A stretch of DNA of 64,000 nucleotides, from the NCBI RefSeq assembly GCF_010727945.1, contig NZ_AP022569.1, positions 1,426,001 through 1,490,000 of the forward strand, given 5' to 3'. The DNA is from Mycobacterium cookii (GTDB lineage: Bacteria > Actinomycetota > Actinomycetes > Mycobacteriales > Mycobacteriaceae). The translations under genes and the position numbers were made by a program. Within the stretch, counting starts at the first letter, position 1. Every line of letters starts with the position of its first letter. Below the pieces are notes generated by a model. That model worked only from the letters and a program-made list of their open reading frames with translations. It was not told the origin of the DNA and did no database searches. Of this stretch, positions 50,801-59,300 are shown piece by piece.

Positions 50801-51333
50801 CAGGCGATGTGATGCGCGGTCAGGATCAGGATCAGCTCGTCGGCGCTCACCCGCGCGGCCGCGACCCGCAGCGGCGAATCACTGGTCAGGTCGAACGGCT
50901 GCTGAAACTGGCGCTGCGCCAACACTTCCAGCCGCAGCCTACGGGCCTGCTCGGCGAGTCCGGTCAGGTCGTACTCGGCCCACTCGGGTCGCAGCTCGTC
51001 GACGATCACCGGGTACGGAACGCCGTCACCGTCGGTCTGATAGGTGGTGCGCAGCATCGGATGCCGCAGCGCGACGGCGTCCACCGCACGATGCAGCTGC
51101 GACACGTCGACAGTGCCGGTCACACGATAGGAGGTGCAGACGTTGAGCAGCGCGCTGTCCGGGTCGACCGACTGCACGAACCACATCCGGCGCTGGCCGT
51201 CGGACATCGCCGGCACCTGAATGTCGGCAGCCTCGTCTGCTACCGGTCGAGCCAGGCCACGCTCGGTGATCCTGCGGCGCAACAACTCCAGGCGTTGCGC
51301 GTCAAGTGTGCCTATGCCGGTGGTGTCAGTCAC
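44836..51333 (-). CDS. mbtE: Mycobactin NRPS MbtE, here dimodular C-A-T-C-A-T
   Basis: 2,165 residues from GTG 51333 (VTDTTGIGTLDAQRLEL), overlapping mbtD by 8 bases. Module 1: C domain (about 40-460; HHIAWDDGSW about 175), A domain (about 480-970; YTSGSTG about 622), T domain (DLGGHSLVA about 1012). Module 2: C domain (about 1065-1500; HHIASDHWS about 1198), A domain (about 1530-2020; FTSGSTG about 1696), T domain (ALGGDSILS about 2085). Canonical mycobactin biosynthesis needs one lysine from MbtE. Here there are two complete-looking modules; the second A domain has FLEGG at its A4 motif instead of the usual F-D, so the amino-acid-anchoring Asp is absent. Earlier mycobactin gene comparisons I remember put MbtE near 1,680 residues, so this one is longer by about one A-T unit. 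Confidence 0.9.
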   Translation of the reverse strand: MTDTTGIGTLDAQRLELLRRRITERGLARPVADEAADIQVPAMSDGQRRMWFVQSVDPDSALLNVCTSYRVTGTVDVSQLHRAVDAVALRHPMLRTTYQTDGDGVPYPVIVDELRPEWAEYDLTGLAEQARRLRLEVLAQRQFQQPFDLTSDSPLRVAAARVSADELILILTAHHIAWDDGSWAPFFTDLTAAYADPDSIAGRPLPIVTDAVPNVDEDLDYWRSLMTKLPEPLELPGANGSVVPSSWRAQRATARLSAQTMDRVALLARQTGATPYMVLMAAFGALIHRYTHASDFLVATPVLNRGPGTEGAIGYYGNTLVMRMGPQPRMTFRELLIQTRDSAVGAMAHSHVDLEWLVRTSNPDRRHGAERMTRVSFGLREPDGGGFSPPGVHCARAELRSHLNQLPLGLMIESASDGSALVEAEYLVEVLDRPLVDQLLRHYGVLLDNALTDPDTSLSACGLLSDADADWLRRVSTGADFATPASTLPGLVARRAELTPDAVAVVYEGRQYSYREINAAANRLAHWLIERGIGTEDRVAVLIDKSPELVTTALGILKAGAVYLPVDPTYPEDRLTFILGDADAKLVLHEPVTGLADYPETDPAADELVRPLGPENTAYLIYTSGSTGLPKGVPVPHAPIAEYFVWFGDEYRVDETDRLLQVASPSFDVSIGEIFGTLICGARLVIPRPDGLRDIAYLTELLRHEGITSMHFVPALLGLFLSLPGVNQWRTLRRVPIGGEPLPGEIADKFHATFDALLYNFYGPTETVVNATSYPVEGAQGTRVVPIGRPKINTQVHLLDDALQPVPVGVIGEIYIGGTHVARGYHRRPALTAERFVADPFTPGGRLYRSGDLARRNADGDIEFVGRADEQVKIRGFRIELGEVAAAISVDPSVGQAVVVASDLPQLGKSLVGYITPLGGAGHETVDLGRIRARVAAALPEYMTPAAYVVLDEIPITAHGKIDRTSLPQPAIQAKAEYRDPATATERRIATMFSGLLGHDRVGVDDSFFDLGGHSLVATKLVTAIRSECDVELGIRDIFELGTVGLLAQRVDELRSGERAPSRPKLIATAHDEPLPLSASQLRSWFAYRVDGPSPVNNIPFAARLTGPWDIDALVAAVGDVITRHEILRTTYIDADGVPYQVINDAAEPTVHRADGDGEAWLHERLEAERRHCFELDREWPIRVAVLRAGAEHVLSLVVHHIASDHWSAGVLFADVITAYRARRAGDAPSWAPLRVQYADYAAWQRTFLGEPGGQETPVAAAERDYWTRRLSGLPEDSGLRPDFPRPPLPSGDGESVTFSIDAATRAKLADRCRELGVTEFMALQAAVAVVLHKAGGGTDIPLGTPVAGRTEAELDQLIGFFVNILVLRNDVSGNPTLREVLARARETALAAYAHQDLPFDRVVDSVSPVRSLSRNPLFQVVVHVRDHLPATRIIEQDTICESLDPAFDMAHADLSVNFFGTDGSDGIGYNGHLVFRTELYERSTIERVAGWLTRVVTEFADDIDQSVRDVVLTDVDEQQRILTDWSRGEQPPSDRPRTVPELLEPSRALPAGRIAVRCAGEELDYVALHRRSDNLAALLTDYGVRPGSFVGLSMRRSIDMVVALVAIVKAGGAYFPIDPNYPLARKQFMLDDVRPPVVVATIEAVDTMPEDYAGVVLSLDDAAVRAAVDGPDRAAAYRLPHPDDPMYLVFTSGSTGKPKGAVGTQRAMAARLDWQLRNYPPRTADDIRLSQASMTFLEGGMELLAGLAAGATMILADDAEHRDAEALAALMKRESVAQITAVPSLVSALVDSSPDAVGSLARLVCGGEPVSSSLLQRLTAACAGGPELLNNIGSTETSGAVSRGRLGPPKPLVGSPVAGASAYLLDDGMRPVPVGVVGELYYAGDQLARGYWKRPALTVTRFVANPFGGDPGSRLYRSGDLARWTEDGQLEFAGRADHQVQVRGFRVELAEVEAALTAADGVAAAAARTWDLHDGTSLAGYVVPQRPIADEAVKASFAATVRAAVSNALPGYMVPSSLTVLDALPKTESGKLNRPGLPRPAVSTGGRTDPARTATERALAAVFADLLSTADVGRSDDFFALGGDSILSVQLASRARAVGLNVNPRMVFENPTVEQLAAAVDAFEAGDAGEPIETRFEPMSTSGLSPADLAAVTQLWSASRDGTS

Positions 51334-54271
51334 CCGTGCACTCCAAACTTCCCACGATGTCGACCAATTCGTTGACGGAGATGCCCGCCAGCATCTGCGC
51401 CACCGGAGCCGCATGTCCGACGGCTCGGCGTAGCCGCTTGCGCAGGTCGAGTGCCAACAGCGAATCCAGACCGAGGTCGATGAGCGAGGCGGTCGGATCC
51501 ATCGGCACCGACCCGTCCAAGTGCAGGGTCGCGGCGAGTTCGGTGCGCACCACATCGGCAAGCGGGCGACCGTCGAAGTGGTTGTGCCGCCGATCATTAC
51601 CGGCTGCCGAAGGAGCACCGAACGACGCGGCAATTCCCTGGCTTTCGACGAAGACCCGGAGCCGGTCGAAGTCCGCCTCGAAGATCAGCGGGTCGTCACC
51701 ATAGCGACTCAGGCTGGCCGCCACCGCTGCGTCAGGTCGCATCGCCGACAGACCGGAGCGCTCGGTGCGGGCGATCTCGGCTCCTTCGACGACTCCGGCG
51801 TCCTGCCACAGCCCCCAGCGGATCGCCGTGCAGTCCACTCCACGAGATCGAAGCTGGGCGGCCAGCACGTCGAGCATCCGGTTCGACGCGGCGTAGGCGG
51901 CGTGGCCGTGACCGCCCCACACCCCGAACACCGACGAGCACGCCAGGATTCGACATTCGGGCCGCAGCGGCCACACGTCGGCCATCGCCGTCAGCCCCGC
52001 CACCTTCGCCCCGCTCACTGCGGCCACGTCCGCTCCGGTGAGATCGGCATGCATCCGAACCGTCGCAATGCCCGCGGTGTGGATCAGCAGCGTTGCCCCG
52101 TCACCGGCGTAATCGGCGGCGAGGTCCGCCAGTGCGGCTCGGTCGGTGATATCGCATTGCGGCGCAGACACTTCGACCGGGTGTTGTCCGGCGAGCTTCT
52201 TTAGCGTCTCCGCGTCGACGCCGTTGCGGCTCAACAACACGATCCTGCGGGCACCACGCTCGATGCAGTACTGCGCGTAGCGCAGGCCGATGGCCCCGCT
52301 GCCACCGGTGATCACCACATTGTCCAGCGCGCCGCGGGCCGGCGAATCAACGACGCGGGCATCTCGCAGGGTCCGGACGTAACGTCGCGGCGTTGCGTCG
52401 ATCGCGTTGGTGCGCAGCGCCATCACGCCGGGCTCACCGAGCAGTACGTCGACGATGGCGGTCGCGTTCCGCTCGTCGACTTCGCCGGAGCGGATGTCGA
52501 GGCTGCCGAAGGTCTGGTCGGGGAACTCGAAGCCGACGCTGCGGTGCATCGCGGCCAGAGCGGCGTGCGCGGGCGTGACGGTGTCGTCGGGCCCGACCCG
52601 CTCGCCGTCGGTGGTCAGCAGCCAGACCGTCCGGCATCGTGGGCCGATGATCGCGGCGTAGTCCGGCAGCCCCGCCCCGACCCGGCCGGCAAGCGCATCG
52701 ACGGCCGCGGTGACGTCAAGCGTGTCGATCGGAGGGGCGATCACCGCGACGATCTCCGCGTCCTCCGGCGACACCTCGTCACAACCGGCGTGTTTGAGCA
52801 GCCGGGCCAATGCGCCGTCGGTATCGCCCACGATCGCGACACTGCAACGCGTTTCGGTGATCGAGGACCGCGACGCGACCTGCTGCCAATCTTCGACGGC
52901 CACGGTCAGCGAGGTCGCCGTGGTCGGTAGCTGCGGCGCGAGCCACAGGTGCACCGCACGCATGGGCGCATTCGGGAAACCGCGCAACGGGAGTCGGGCA
53001 CCCCGGGAAAGCGTCTCCGCCCAGTGATAGCCCGGGTCGGCTGCCGCGACGGCCGCGACGTTCGCCGCCAACGTGTCCACGATCGATTGATCGCGACGAC
53101 CCGAGCCCACGATCACCACTGACTCGTCATCGACGGATTCGACCAGCGGGTACAGCAGCGCGGGGTGCGCGGACATCTCGACAAAGGTATCGGCGCCGCA
53201 TTTCTGGGCTGCGATCACGGCTTCGTCGAACCGCACTGTGCTGCAGAGGCTTTCATACCAGTACCGGGAAAAATCCGTGTCGGCGGTCACTTCGGCACCG
53301 GTCGCGGAGCCGATGAAAGCGTCCGGCCCGTCGCGGAACGTCGACTCGGGCAGCAACTCAGCCCATTGCGCGGCCGGCGGTCGCAGCGCGCTGGTGTGAC
53401 CCGGATAGTCCACCGTGAGGAGGTGAGTGAACACGCCGCGTCGCTGCGCCGACTCGGTCAGCGCGACGACGGCGTCGCGGTCGCCCGACACCACCGTCGA
53501 CGACGGCCCGTTGACCGCGGAGACCTCCAACCAGCCCGGCGCCTCGTCGACCAGGATGCGGGCGTCGTCAATGCCGACGCCGAGCGCCGCCATCGCGTAT
53601 CGACCGGTCAGCCGGTCGACGACCGCGACGCGCGCACCCACCAGGGCGACCGCGTCGCACAGCGAGATCCTTTCGGCGACATAGGCCGCGGCGATCTCCC
53701 CGAGGCTGTGCCCGACGGTGATGTCTGGACGCACGCCGCACAGGCGCCACTGCTGAGCCAGGCTGACCGCGTGGACGAACTGGGCGCCCTGAATCTCGGT
53801 TCTCGCCCAGTCCCGGTCGCCGTCGCCGCACAGGTACGGCAGCGGTGACGGCAACCCGGCCACGACGAACGCCTCCGCGCAGCGGTCGGCCTCGGCGCGG
53901 TACCCGGCCAGCCGTTGGTACGCCGCCACACCCATCGCTTGCCACTGATTGCCCTGCCCGGGGAAGACGAACGCGATCGTCGGCGCACCACTTTTCGACG
54001 ACCGGGTTACCAGCGGATGGTCTTCGCCGCGGACCAATGCGGACAGGCCGGCTACCAGTTCGGTCCGATCCGCGGCTCGCACCACCGCGCGGTGCCGCCG
54101 CACCCGGCGCAGCCGCAACAGCGTAAAGGCGACGTCGGCGGTCGGATCGTGCTGATCAGCGAGCCGATCCAGAAACTGCAGGATCGCCTGCGCATCTTGG
54201 CCGATCAGTTTCTCGTCATAGGCCGAAAGCAGCACCGGAATCCGGCCGTCGGGCAGTGGTTGGGCCAGCAT
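51326..54271 (-). CDS. mbtD: Polyketide synthase MbtD: AT-KR-ACP
   Basis: With MbtC it adds the beta-hydroxy-acid extender unit of mycobactin. 981 residues from ATG 54271 (MLAQPLPDGRIPVLLS). Acyltransferase with FPGQGNQW and VGHSLGEIAA (catalytic Ser about 190); the substrate loop reads VDYPGHT. Ketoreductase with TGGSGAIGLRYA (about 657) and SSVFGVWGGHGHAAYAASN, and acyl carrier DLGLDSLLALDL (Ser about 932). The start overlaps the mbtC stop (TGATG). Confidence 0.95.
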   Translation of the reverse strand: MLAQPLPDGRIPVLLSAYDEKLIGQDAQAILQFLDRLADQHDPTADVAFTLLRLRRVRRHRAVVRAADRTELVAGLSALVRGEDHPLVTRSSKSGAPTIAFVFPGQGNQWQAMGVAAYQRLAGYRAEADRCAEAFVVAGLPSPLPYLCGDGDRDWARTEIQGAQFVHAVSLAQQWRLCGVRPDITVGHSLGEIAAAYVAERISLCDAVALVGARVAVVDRLTGRYAMAALGVGIDDARILVDEAPGWLEVSAVNGPSSTVVSGDRDAVVALTESAQRRGVFTHLLTVDYPGHTSALRPPAAQWAELLPESTFRDGPDAFIGSATGAEVTADTDFSRYWYESLCSTVRFDEAVIAAQKCGADTFVEMSAHPALLYPLVESVDDESVVIVGSGRRDQSIVDTLAANVAAVAAADPGYHWAETLSRGARLPLRGFPNAPMRAVHLWLAPQLPTTATSLTVAVEDWQQVASRSSITETRCSVAIVGDTDGALARLLKHAGCDEVSPEDAEIVAVIAPPIDTLDVTAAVDALAGRVGAGLPDYAAIIGPRCRTVWLLTTDGERVGPDDTVTPAHAALAAMHRSVGFEFPDQTFGSLDIRSGEVDERNATAIVDVLLGEPGVMALRTNAIDATPRRYVRTLRDARVVDSPARGALDNVVITGGSGAIGLRYAQYCIERGARRIVLLSRNGVDAETLKKLAGQHPVEVSAPQCDITDRAALADLAADYAGDGATLLIHTAGIATVRMHADLTGADVAAVSGAKVAGLTAMADVWPLRPECRILACSSVFGVWGGHGHAAYAASNRMLDVLAAQLRSRGVDCTAIRWGLWQDAGVVEGAEIARTERSGLSAMRPDAAVAASLSRYGDDPLIFEADFDRLRVFVESQGIAASFGAPSAAGNDRRHNHFDGRPLADVVRTELAATLHLDGSVPMDPTASLIDLGLDSLLALDLRKRLRRAVGHAAPVAQMLAGISVNELVDIVGSLECTGD

Positions 54272-55587
54272 CACGCGACCTCGGGAAGTGCGACGATGAC
54301 GTGCGCATTGGTGCCGGCGATACCGAACGCCGAGGTGGCCGCGACCCGTCGCCCGTCGAGCGCGGGCCACGGCGTCAGGACCGTCGCGAGGCGCAAACCC
54401 TGCTTGTCCCAGTCGATCTCGGGGCTGGGGTCGGTGGCGTGCAGCGTCGCGGGTATTGCACCGTGTTCGGCGGCGACCAGAATTTTCGCGAGCCCCAGCG
54501 CGCCGCTGGCGGCCAACGCATGTCCCAGGTTGGATTTCACCGAGCCCAGCAGCGCTCCGCCCCCGGGTCCCGTGTCGCCGTAGGTCTGTGCCAGCGACTG
54601 CAATTCGGTGCGGTCACCGAGCCGGGTTCCGGTGCCGTGCCCCTCGACCATGCCGACATCGGCGGGCTGGATTCCGGCCTGGCTCATTGCTCTTCGGAAC
54701 AATCTCACCTGGGCGTCGCCGCTGGGTGCGCTCAGCCCCGCGCTGCGGCCATCGTGGTTGACGGCGCTGCCGAGCACCTCGGCGAGAATTTGCCGGTCGT
54801 CGCGTAGTGCCGCCGACTTTCGTTGCAGCACAAAGACCGCCGCCCCCTCGGCCCAGACGGTGCCGCTGGCCTGCGCGCTGTAGGCGCGGCAGTGCCCGTC
54901 ATCGGACAGGGCGTGCTGTTTGGAGAATTCCACGAAGAAGCCGGGCGAGCCCAGCACGTTGACGCCACCGGCCAGCGCCACGTCGCAGTCCCCGTCCTGC
55001 ACGGCGCGCACGGCGGCGTGGAAGGCGACCAGCGCCGACGCGCAGGACGAGTCGACGGTCACCGCCGGCCCCATCGACCCGAGGGTGTAGGCGATCCGGC
55101 CGGAGATCACACTCAGGGCGGTCCCGGCGAGCAGATGTCCGCTGTATTGCGAGAACTCGGCCATCGACGGCCCGTATCCGGTCGCAGACGCGCCCAGATA
55201 GCAGCCCATGTCATGGCCGGCCATGTCGTCGGGGTTGATGCCACTGTTTTCCAGGGCCCGCCAGCACACCCGAAGTGCAACGCGCTGCTGGGGATCCATC
55301 GCGATGGCTTCCCGCGGCGAGATCCCGAAGAATTCCGGGTCGAACGTCGTCGCGCCGGTGAGGAAGCCCCCTCGGTCGTGAATCTCTTTGAAGCCGTTAC
55401 GCCGTGACCCAGCGAACAGCTCGTGAACCGCCCAGCCGCGGTCGTCAGGAAACGGGCTCAGCGCCTCGCGGCCAGCAGACAACAACTCCCAATATGCCTC
55501 GGCGGTGTCGATGCCGCCGGGCGCTTCGATCGCCATTCCGACGATGACGATCGGATCGACGTCGGATGTGTTGTCAACCACCGGCAT
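54271..55587 (-). CDS. mbtC: Ketosynthase MbtC
   Basis: Stand-alone beta-ketoacyl synthase for the mycobactin polyketide step, working with MbtD. 438 residues, MPVVDNTSDVDPIVIVGMAIEAPGG. The catalytic triad is complete: Cys in TVDSSCASALVAF (about 181), His in EGHGTGTRLGD (about 317), and His in SNLGHALAASG (about 354). It overlaps mbtT by 14 bases and mbtD by 1. Confidence 0.97.
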   Translation of the reverse strand: MPVVDNTSDVDPIVIVGMAIEAPGGIDTAEAYWELLSAGREALSPFPDDRGWAVHELFAGSRRNGFKEIHDRGGFLTGATTFDPEFFGISPREAIAMDPQQRVALRVCWRALENSGINPDDMAGHDMGCYLGASATGYGPSMAEFSQYSGHLLAGTALSVISGRIAYTLGSMGPAVTVDSSCASALVAFHAAVRAVQDGDCDVALAGGVNVLGSPGFFVEFSKQHALSDDGHCRAYSAQASGTVWAEGAAVFVLQRKSAALRDDRQILAEVLGSAVNHDGRSAGLSAPSGDAQVRLFRRAMSQAGIQPADVGMVEGHGTGTRLGDRTELQSLAQTYGDTGPGGGALLGSVKSNLGHALAASGALGLAKILVAAEHGAIPATLHATDPSPEIDWDKQGLRLATVLTPWPALDGRRVAATSAFGIAGTNAHVIVALPEVA

Positions 55588-56341
55588 TCACCCGTGCGGC
55601 AATCGCATCGATGTGGTCGTCGAGGTAAAAGTGCCCGCCGTCATACCAGGACAGGTCGAATGAGCCCGCGGTGTGCTCACCCCACAACTCCAGATTGGCA
55701 GCGCTCACCCGGTGATCGCCGCGGGCGCCGAGCGCGGAGATATCGGCGCGGATGCGGACGTCGGCGTCGCAGTTGTACCGGTTGATCGCCTGGTAGTCGG
55801 ACCGGATCGCGGTCACCAGCAACTCGGCGAATTCGGGGTCGGCAAGCAGATCGGCGTCGGTGCCACCGAGTTCGGCGACGTCGAGGAGGAGGTCGTCGTG
55901 GCTGGTGGGCAGCTCGGGCATCTCGGCGACCGCCGATGGCGCCGGGGCCGCCGACGCCCACAGCCGCTCCACTGCGGCACCGCGTGATTCGGCGATTCGG
56001 GCGAACTCGAACGCGACGACGGCGCCCATGCTGTGGCCGAAGAGCCGAAGCGGCGCCACCCGACGCCACGGAGCGGACACGAACAATCCGCGAGCCAGAT
56101 CGTGGACGGTGCCCGGGGCAGGGTCAGCGAGCCGGTCGGCGCGCTGCGGGTACTGCACGATGTACGTGTCGCCGCCCGCGGCCAGCGCGGTCGCGAATTT
56201 CCGGTAGCCCACAGCGGCTCCACCCGCGTGCGGGAACACCACCGTGGCGCCGACCCGTCCCCCGCCGTCTCGACCGGGTACCCGTTTGATCCAGGCCGGG
56301 AATTCCTGCTTGGCCACCGTCGTGAGATTATTGAAAATCAT
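55574..56341 (-). CDS. mbtT: Type II thioesterase MbtT
   Basis: Stand-alone thioesterase that clears or releases mis-primed chains from the NRPS. 255 residues, MIFNNLTTVAKQEFPAWIKRVPG. The alpha/beta-hydrolase nucleophile Ser is in LFGHSMGAVVAFE (about 104); the VVFPHAGGAAVGYRKFATA block and the C-terminal YDGGHFYLDDHIDAI (catalytic His) are typical. In M. tuberculosis the equivalent sequence is the C-terminal end of MbtB as I remember it; here it is a separate gene that starts ATGA on the mbtB stop. Its N-terminal part aligns with where that MbtB continues. Confidence 0.94.
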   Translation of the reverse strand: MIFNNLTTVAKQEFPAWIKRVPGRDGGGRVGATVVFPHAGGAAVGYRKFATALAAGGDTYIVQYPQRADRLADPAPGTVHDLARGLFVSAPWRRVAPLRLFGHSMGAVVAFEFARIAESRGAAVERLWASAAPAPSAVAEMPELPTSHDDLLLDVAELGGTDADLLADPEFAELLVTAIRSDYQAINRYNCDADVRIRADISALGARGDHRVSAANLELWGEHTAGSFDLSWYDGGHFYLDDHIDAIAARVNAGG

Positions 56342-59300
56342 TGCACCGCTTCGGTTTCAGCAATAGCCGCCGCGACGTTGCCGGCCTCCATCTGGATGAC
56401 TTCGAGGTAGAGCTCGGCGACCTGATCGAGCCGACAGGGGTCGCCCTCGCGGCGGCTGAGCAGATCGGCAAGCGCGCAAACCGTTCGAGTCGCGAAAATG
56501 TCGGCGACCATCGCGCCGGGGGTGTCCAGCCAGGCCCTGATGCGGGCAATGGTCTGCGTTGCCAGCACGGAGTCCCCGCCGAGTACGAAGAAGTCGTCGT
56601 CGACACCGACCGACTCCCCGAGCACGTCGCCGACGATCGCCACCAGAGCGGATTCCAGTGGAGTCGACGGGGCGCGCCGATCCGGCTCGGCCGACTCGGC
56701 GACGCCGGCCGCCAGTTCGCGTGCGACGGCACGCCGGTCGATCTTGCCGCCGACCGTGAACGGAATCTGGTCGACCAGTGCCACCCGACGCGGGATCATG
56801 TGCTCTGGAACCGATTCGGCCATCGCTTCCCGCACGCCGGCGGCGGTCAGCTCGCGGTTGTCCGCCTGGACGGCTGCGGCCAGCATCTCGGCACCGCCCG
56901 GCGTCGGCACAAGGGCCGCGACACCCATTGCCACACCGGGTATCTGACGCAGCGCGGCTTCAACCTCACCGAGCTCGACACGGTAGCCACTGAGTTTGAC
57001 GCGGTGGTCGGCGCGTCCGGCGAACTCCAGCGTGCCGTCCGGCCAATACCGGGCCAAATCGCCGGTGCGATACCAAGTACGGCCATCGTGCTCGACAAAA
57101 CGCTGGGCCGTCAGATCCGGACGTCCACGGTAGCCCCGGGCGATACCGCGTCCAGAAATCCACAACTCGCCGACGACCCAGTCGGGACAATCGCCGCCCA
57201 TGTCGTCGACCACCCGGCAGGCGTTGTTGGGAAACGGTGTGCCGTACGGCACGGCGGTCCAGTCTGACGGCAACTCGGTCGGCTCGCAGATCGTCGCGTG
57301 AACGGCGGTCTCGGTGGCACCACCGAGACCGGCGAAACGCAGTTGCGGCGCTTGGGCTTTGAGCAGGCTGGCCAGTTGCGGTCGTACCCAGTCGCCGCCG
57401 GTGGGTACCACGCGCAGCGACGACAGCCGGTCGGCGCCCACCTCGACGAGCATCTCGAGCCAGCCCGGCAGGAAGTTCAGCACCGTCACCGCGTGGGTCT
57501 CGATCAGCCGTGCCCAGACGTCTGGGTCGCGACGGTGGGCCTCGTCCACGACAACGATCGCCCCGCCGGCCCGCAGCGTGGCGAAGATGTCCAGCACTGA
57601 CATGTCGCACTCCAGCGTCGACAACGCCAGGCACCGGTCGCGAGCACCGATCTCGAAGTGCCGGGTGAGAAATTCCACCGTGTTCATCGCGGCGTCGTGG
57701 GTGACTTCGACACCCTTCGGTTCACCGGTGGAGCCCGACGTGAACAGCACGTAGGCCAGCTCGCCGGGATGTGTTGTCGCGGGCCGAATCTCGGCATCGA
57801 TGGGCGCATCGCGCAGCACGTCCGCGATGGCCAGCGCCGGCACCGGTAACGCGAGCGGCTGCCCGCCGCCCACCAGGGCCAGACCTACCTGGCCGGTCTG
57901 GAGGATGCGCTCGGCGCGGTCATCGGGCTGGTCGACACCGATCGGCAGGTAGACGCCGCCGACCGCCAGGATGGCGAGCAGCGCCGGGATTTGCTCGGCA
58001 CACTTGGGTCCCATCACCGCGACCGTGTCGCCGGCGCCGACACCGTTGTCACGCAACGCCGCCGCCACCGCACATACCTGATCACGCAGCTGCCGGTAGC
58101 TGAGATCGCCCGAGCTGGCATAGACCGCGGGCGCGTCGGGCCGCGCCTCGGCGCAGCGGAAGAACCCGTCGTGCAACGCCTCTCCGCCCGGCTCGGCGCT
58201 GCGGCCGTTGACCCCATCCCGCACCGCCCGCTGGGCCGCGGGCAGCGGAGCAACGCTCCGCCGGTCCCAGCCGTCGTCGCCGGCGGCCAGCCGCAGCAAT
58301 TCGTCGACGCAGTGCGCGAACATGGCGTCGATGACGCCGGGAGCAAACGCGTCTTCGCGGACATCCCAGTTCACCAGGACGCCACCATCGAATTCGGTGA
58401 TCTGCGCGTCGAGCGCAACCTGCGGTCCTTGCGAGATGATCCAGCTTGGCGTGCCGAACGCTTCGGTGACCTGGTCACAGAACAGCTCGCCGAGTCCGAG
58501 CGCGCTGGTGAATACGACCGGTGCCAGCACCGGGGTGCCGCGGTGGCGGCCGAGGTCGCGAAGTACTGACAGGCCCGAATATTTCGAGTGCGCCGCCGCG
58601 GTCCGCATGGCGTCTTGGACCGCCCACGCCCGCGATGCGGCATCGGTGGTGCCGGACAGATCGATGTCGAGCAGCAGCGACGAGGTGAAATCACCGACGA
58701 GGCTGTCCACGTCGGGATGGAAGGCCTCGCGGCCGAACAGCGGCAGGTTGAGCAGGAATCGCGAGGTGCCCGACCAGCACGCCAGGGTGTGGGCGAACGC
58801 CGCGGCGAACATCATCGCGGGAGTGACACCTCGGACGCGGGCGTTGCCGAACAGCGCATCGCGGGTATCTGGGTCAAACCACTGCCAACGCCGAGTACTC
58901 TTGCGGGACATCATTTTTCGGTTGACATACGGCAGCTTGGGCGGGTCCGGCAATTCTGGGATGCGCCGCGACCACCAGTCCCGGTCGGCGTCGACAGCCG
59001 GTTGCGGTCCGGCTTCACGCCGCACAATCTCTCGGCGGTATTGCCGGTAGCTGTACCGCAATTCCGGAAGCGTCTCGCCGCGGTACAACTTCGCCAGATC
59101 GGTCATCAGCGTGCGATAGCTCATCGCGTCGGCGGCTTGCATGTCCAAATCGACGTGCAGGCGCGTGCGTTCGCCGGGCAGCATCGAGAGCGTCAGCTCC
59201 AGCACCTGGCCGTCGAGTTGTTGGTGCGATTTGGCTTCCCGAAGCTCGTTGAGGCGTTCGTCGACGGTGGATTCGGCGACATTCCGGAAGTCGTGAACCG

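Noticed and set aside
47700..51333. Frameshift or assembly join as the cause of the dimodular MbtE
   Set aside because: The frame reads without interruption through both T and C domains with no stop or obvious duplication at base level, so it looks real, though it needs read-level confirmation.
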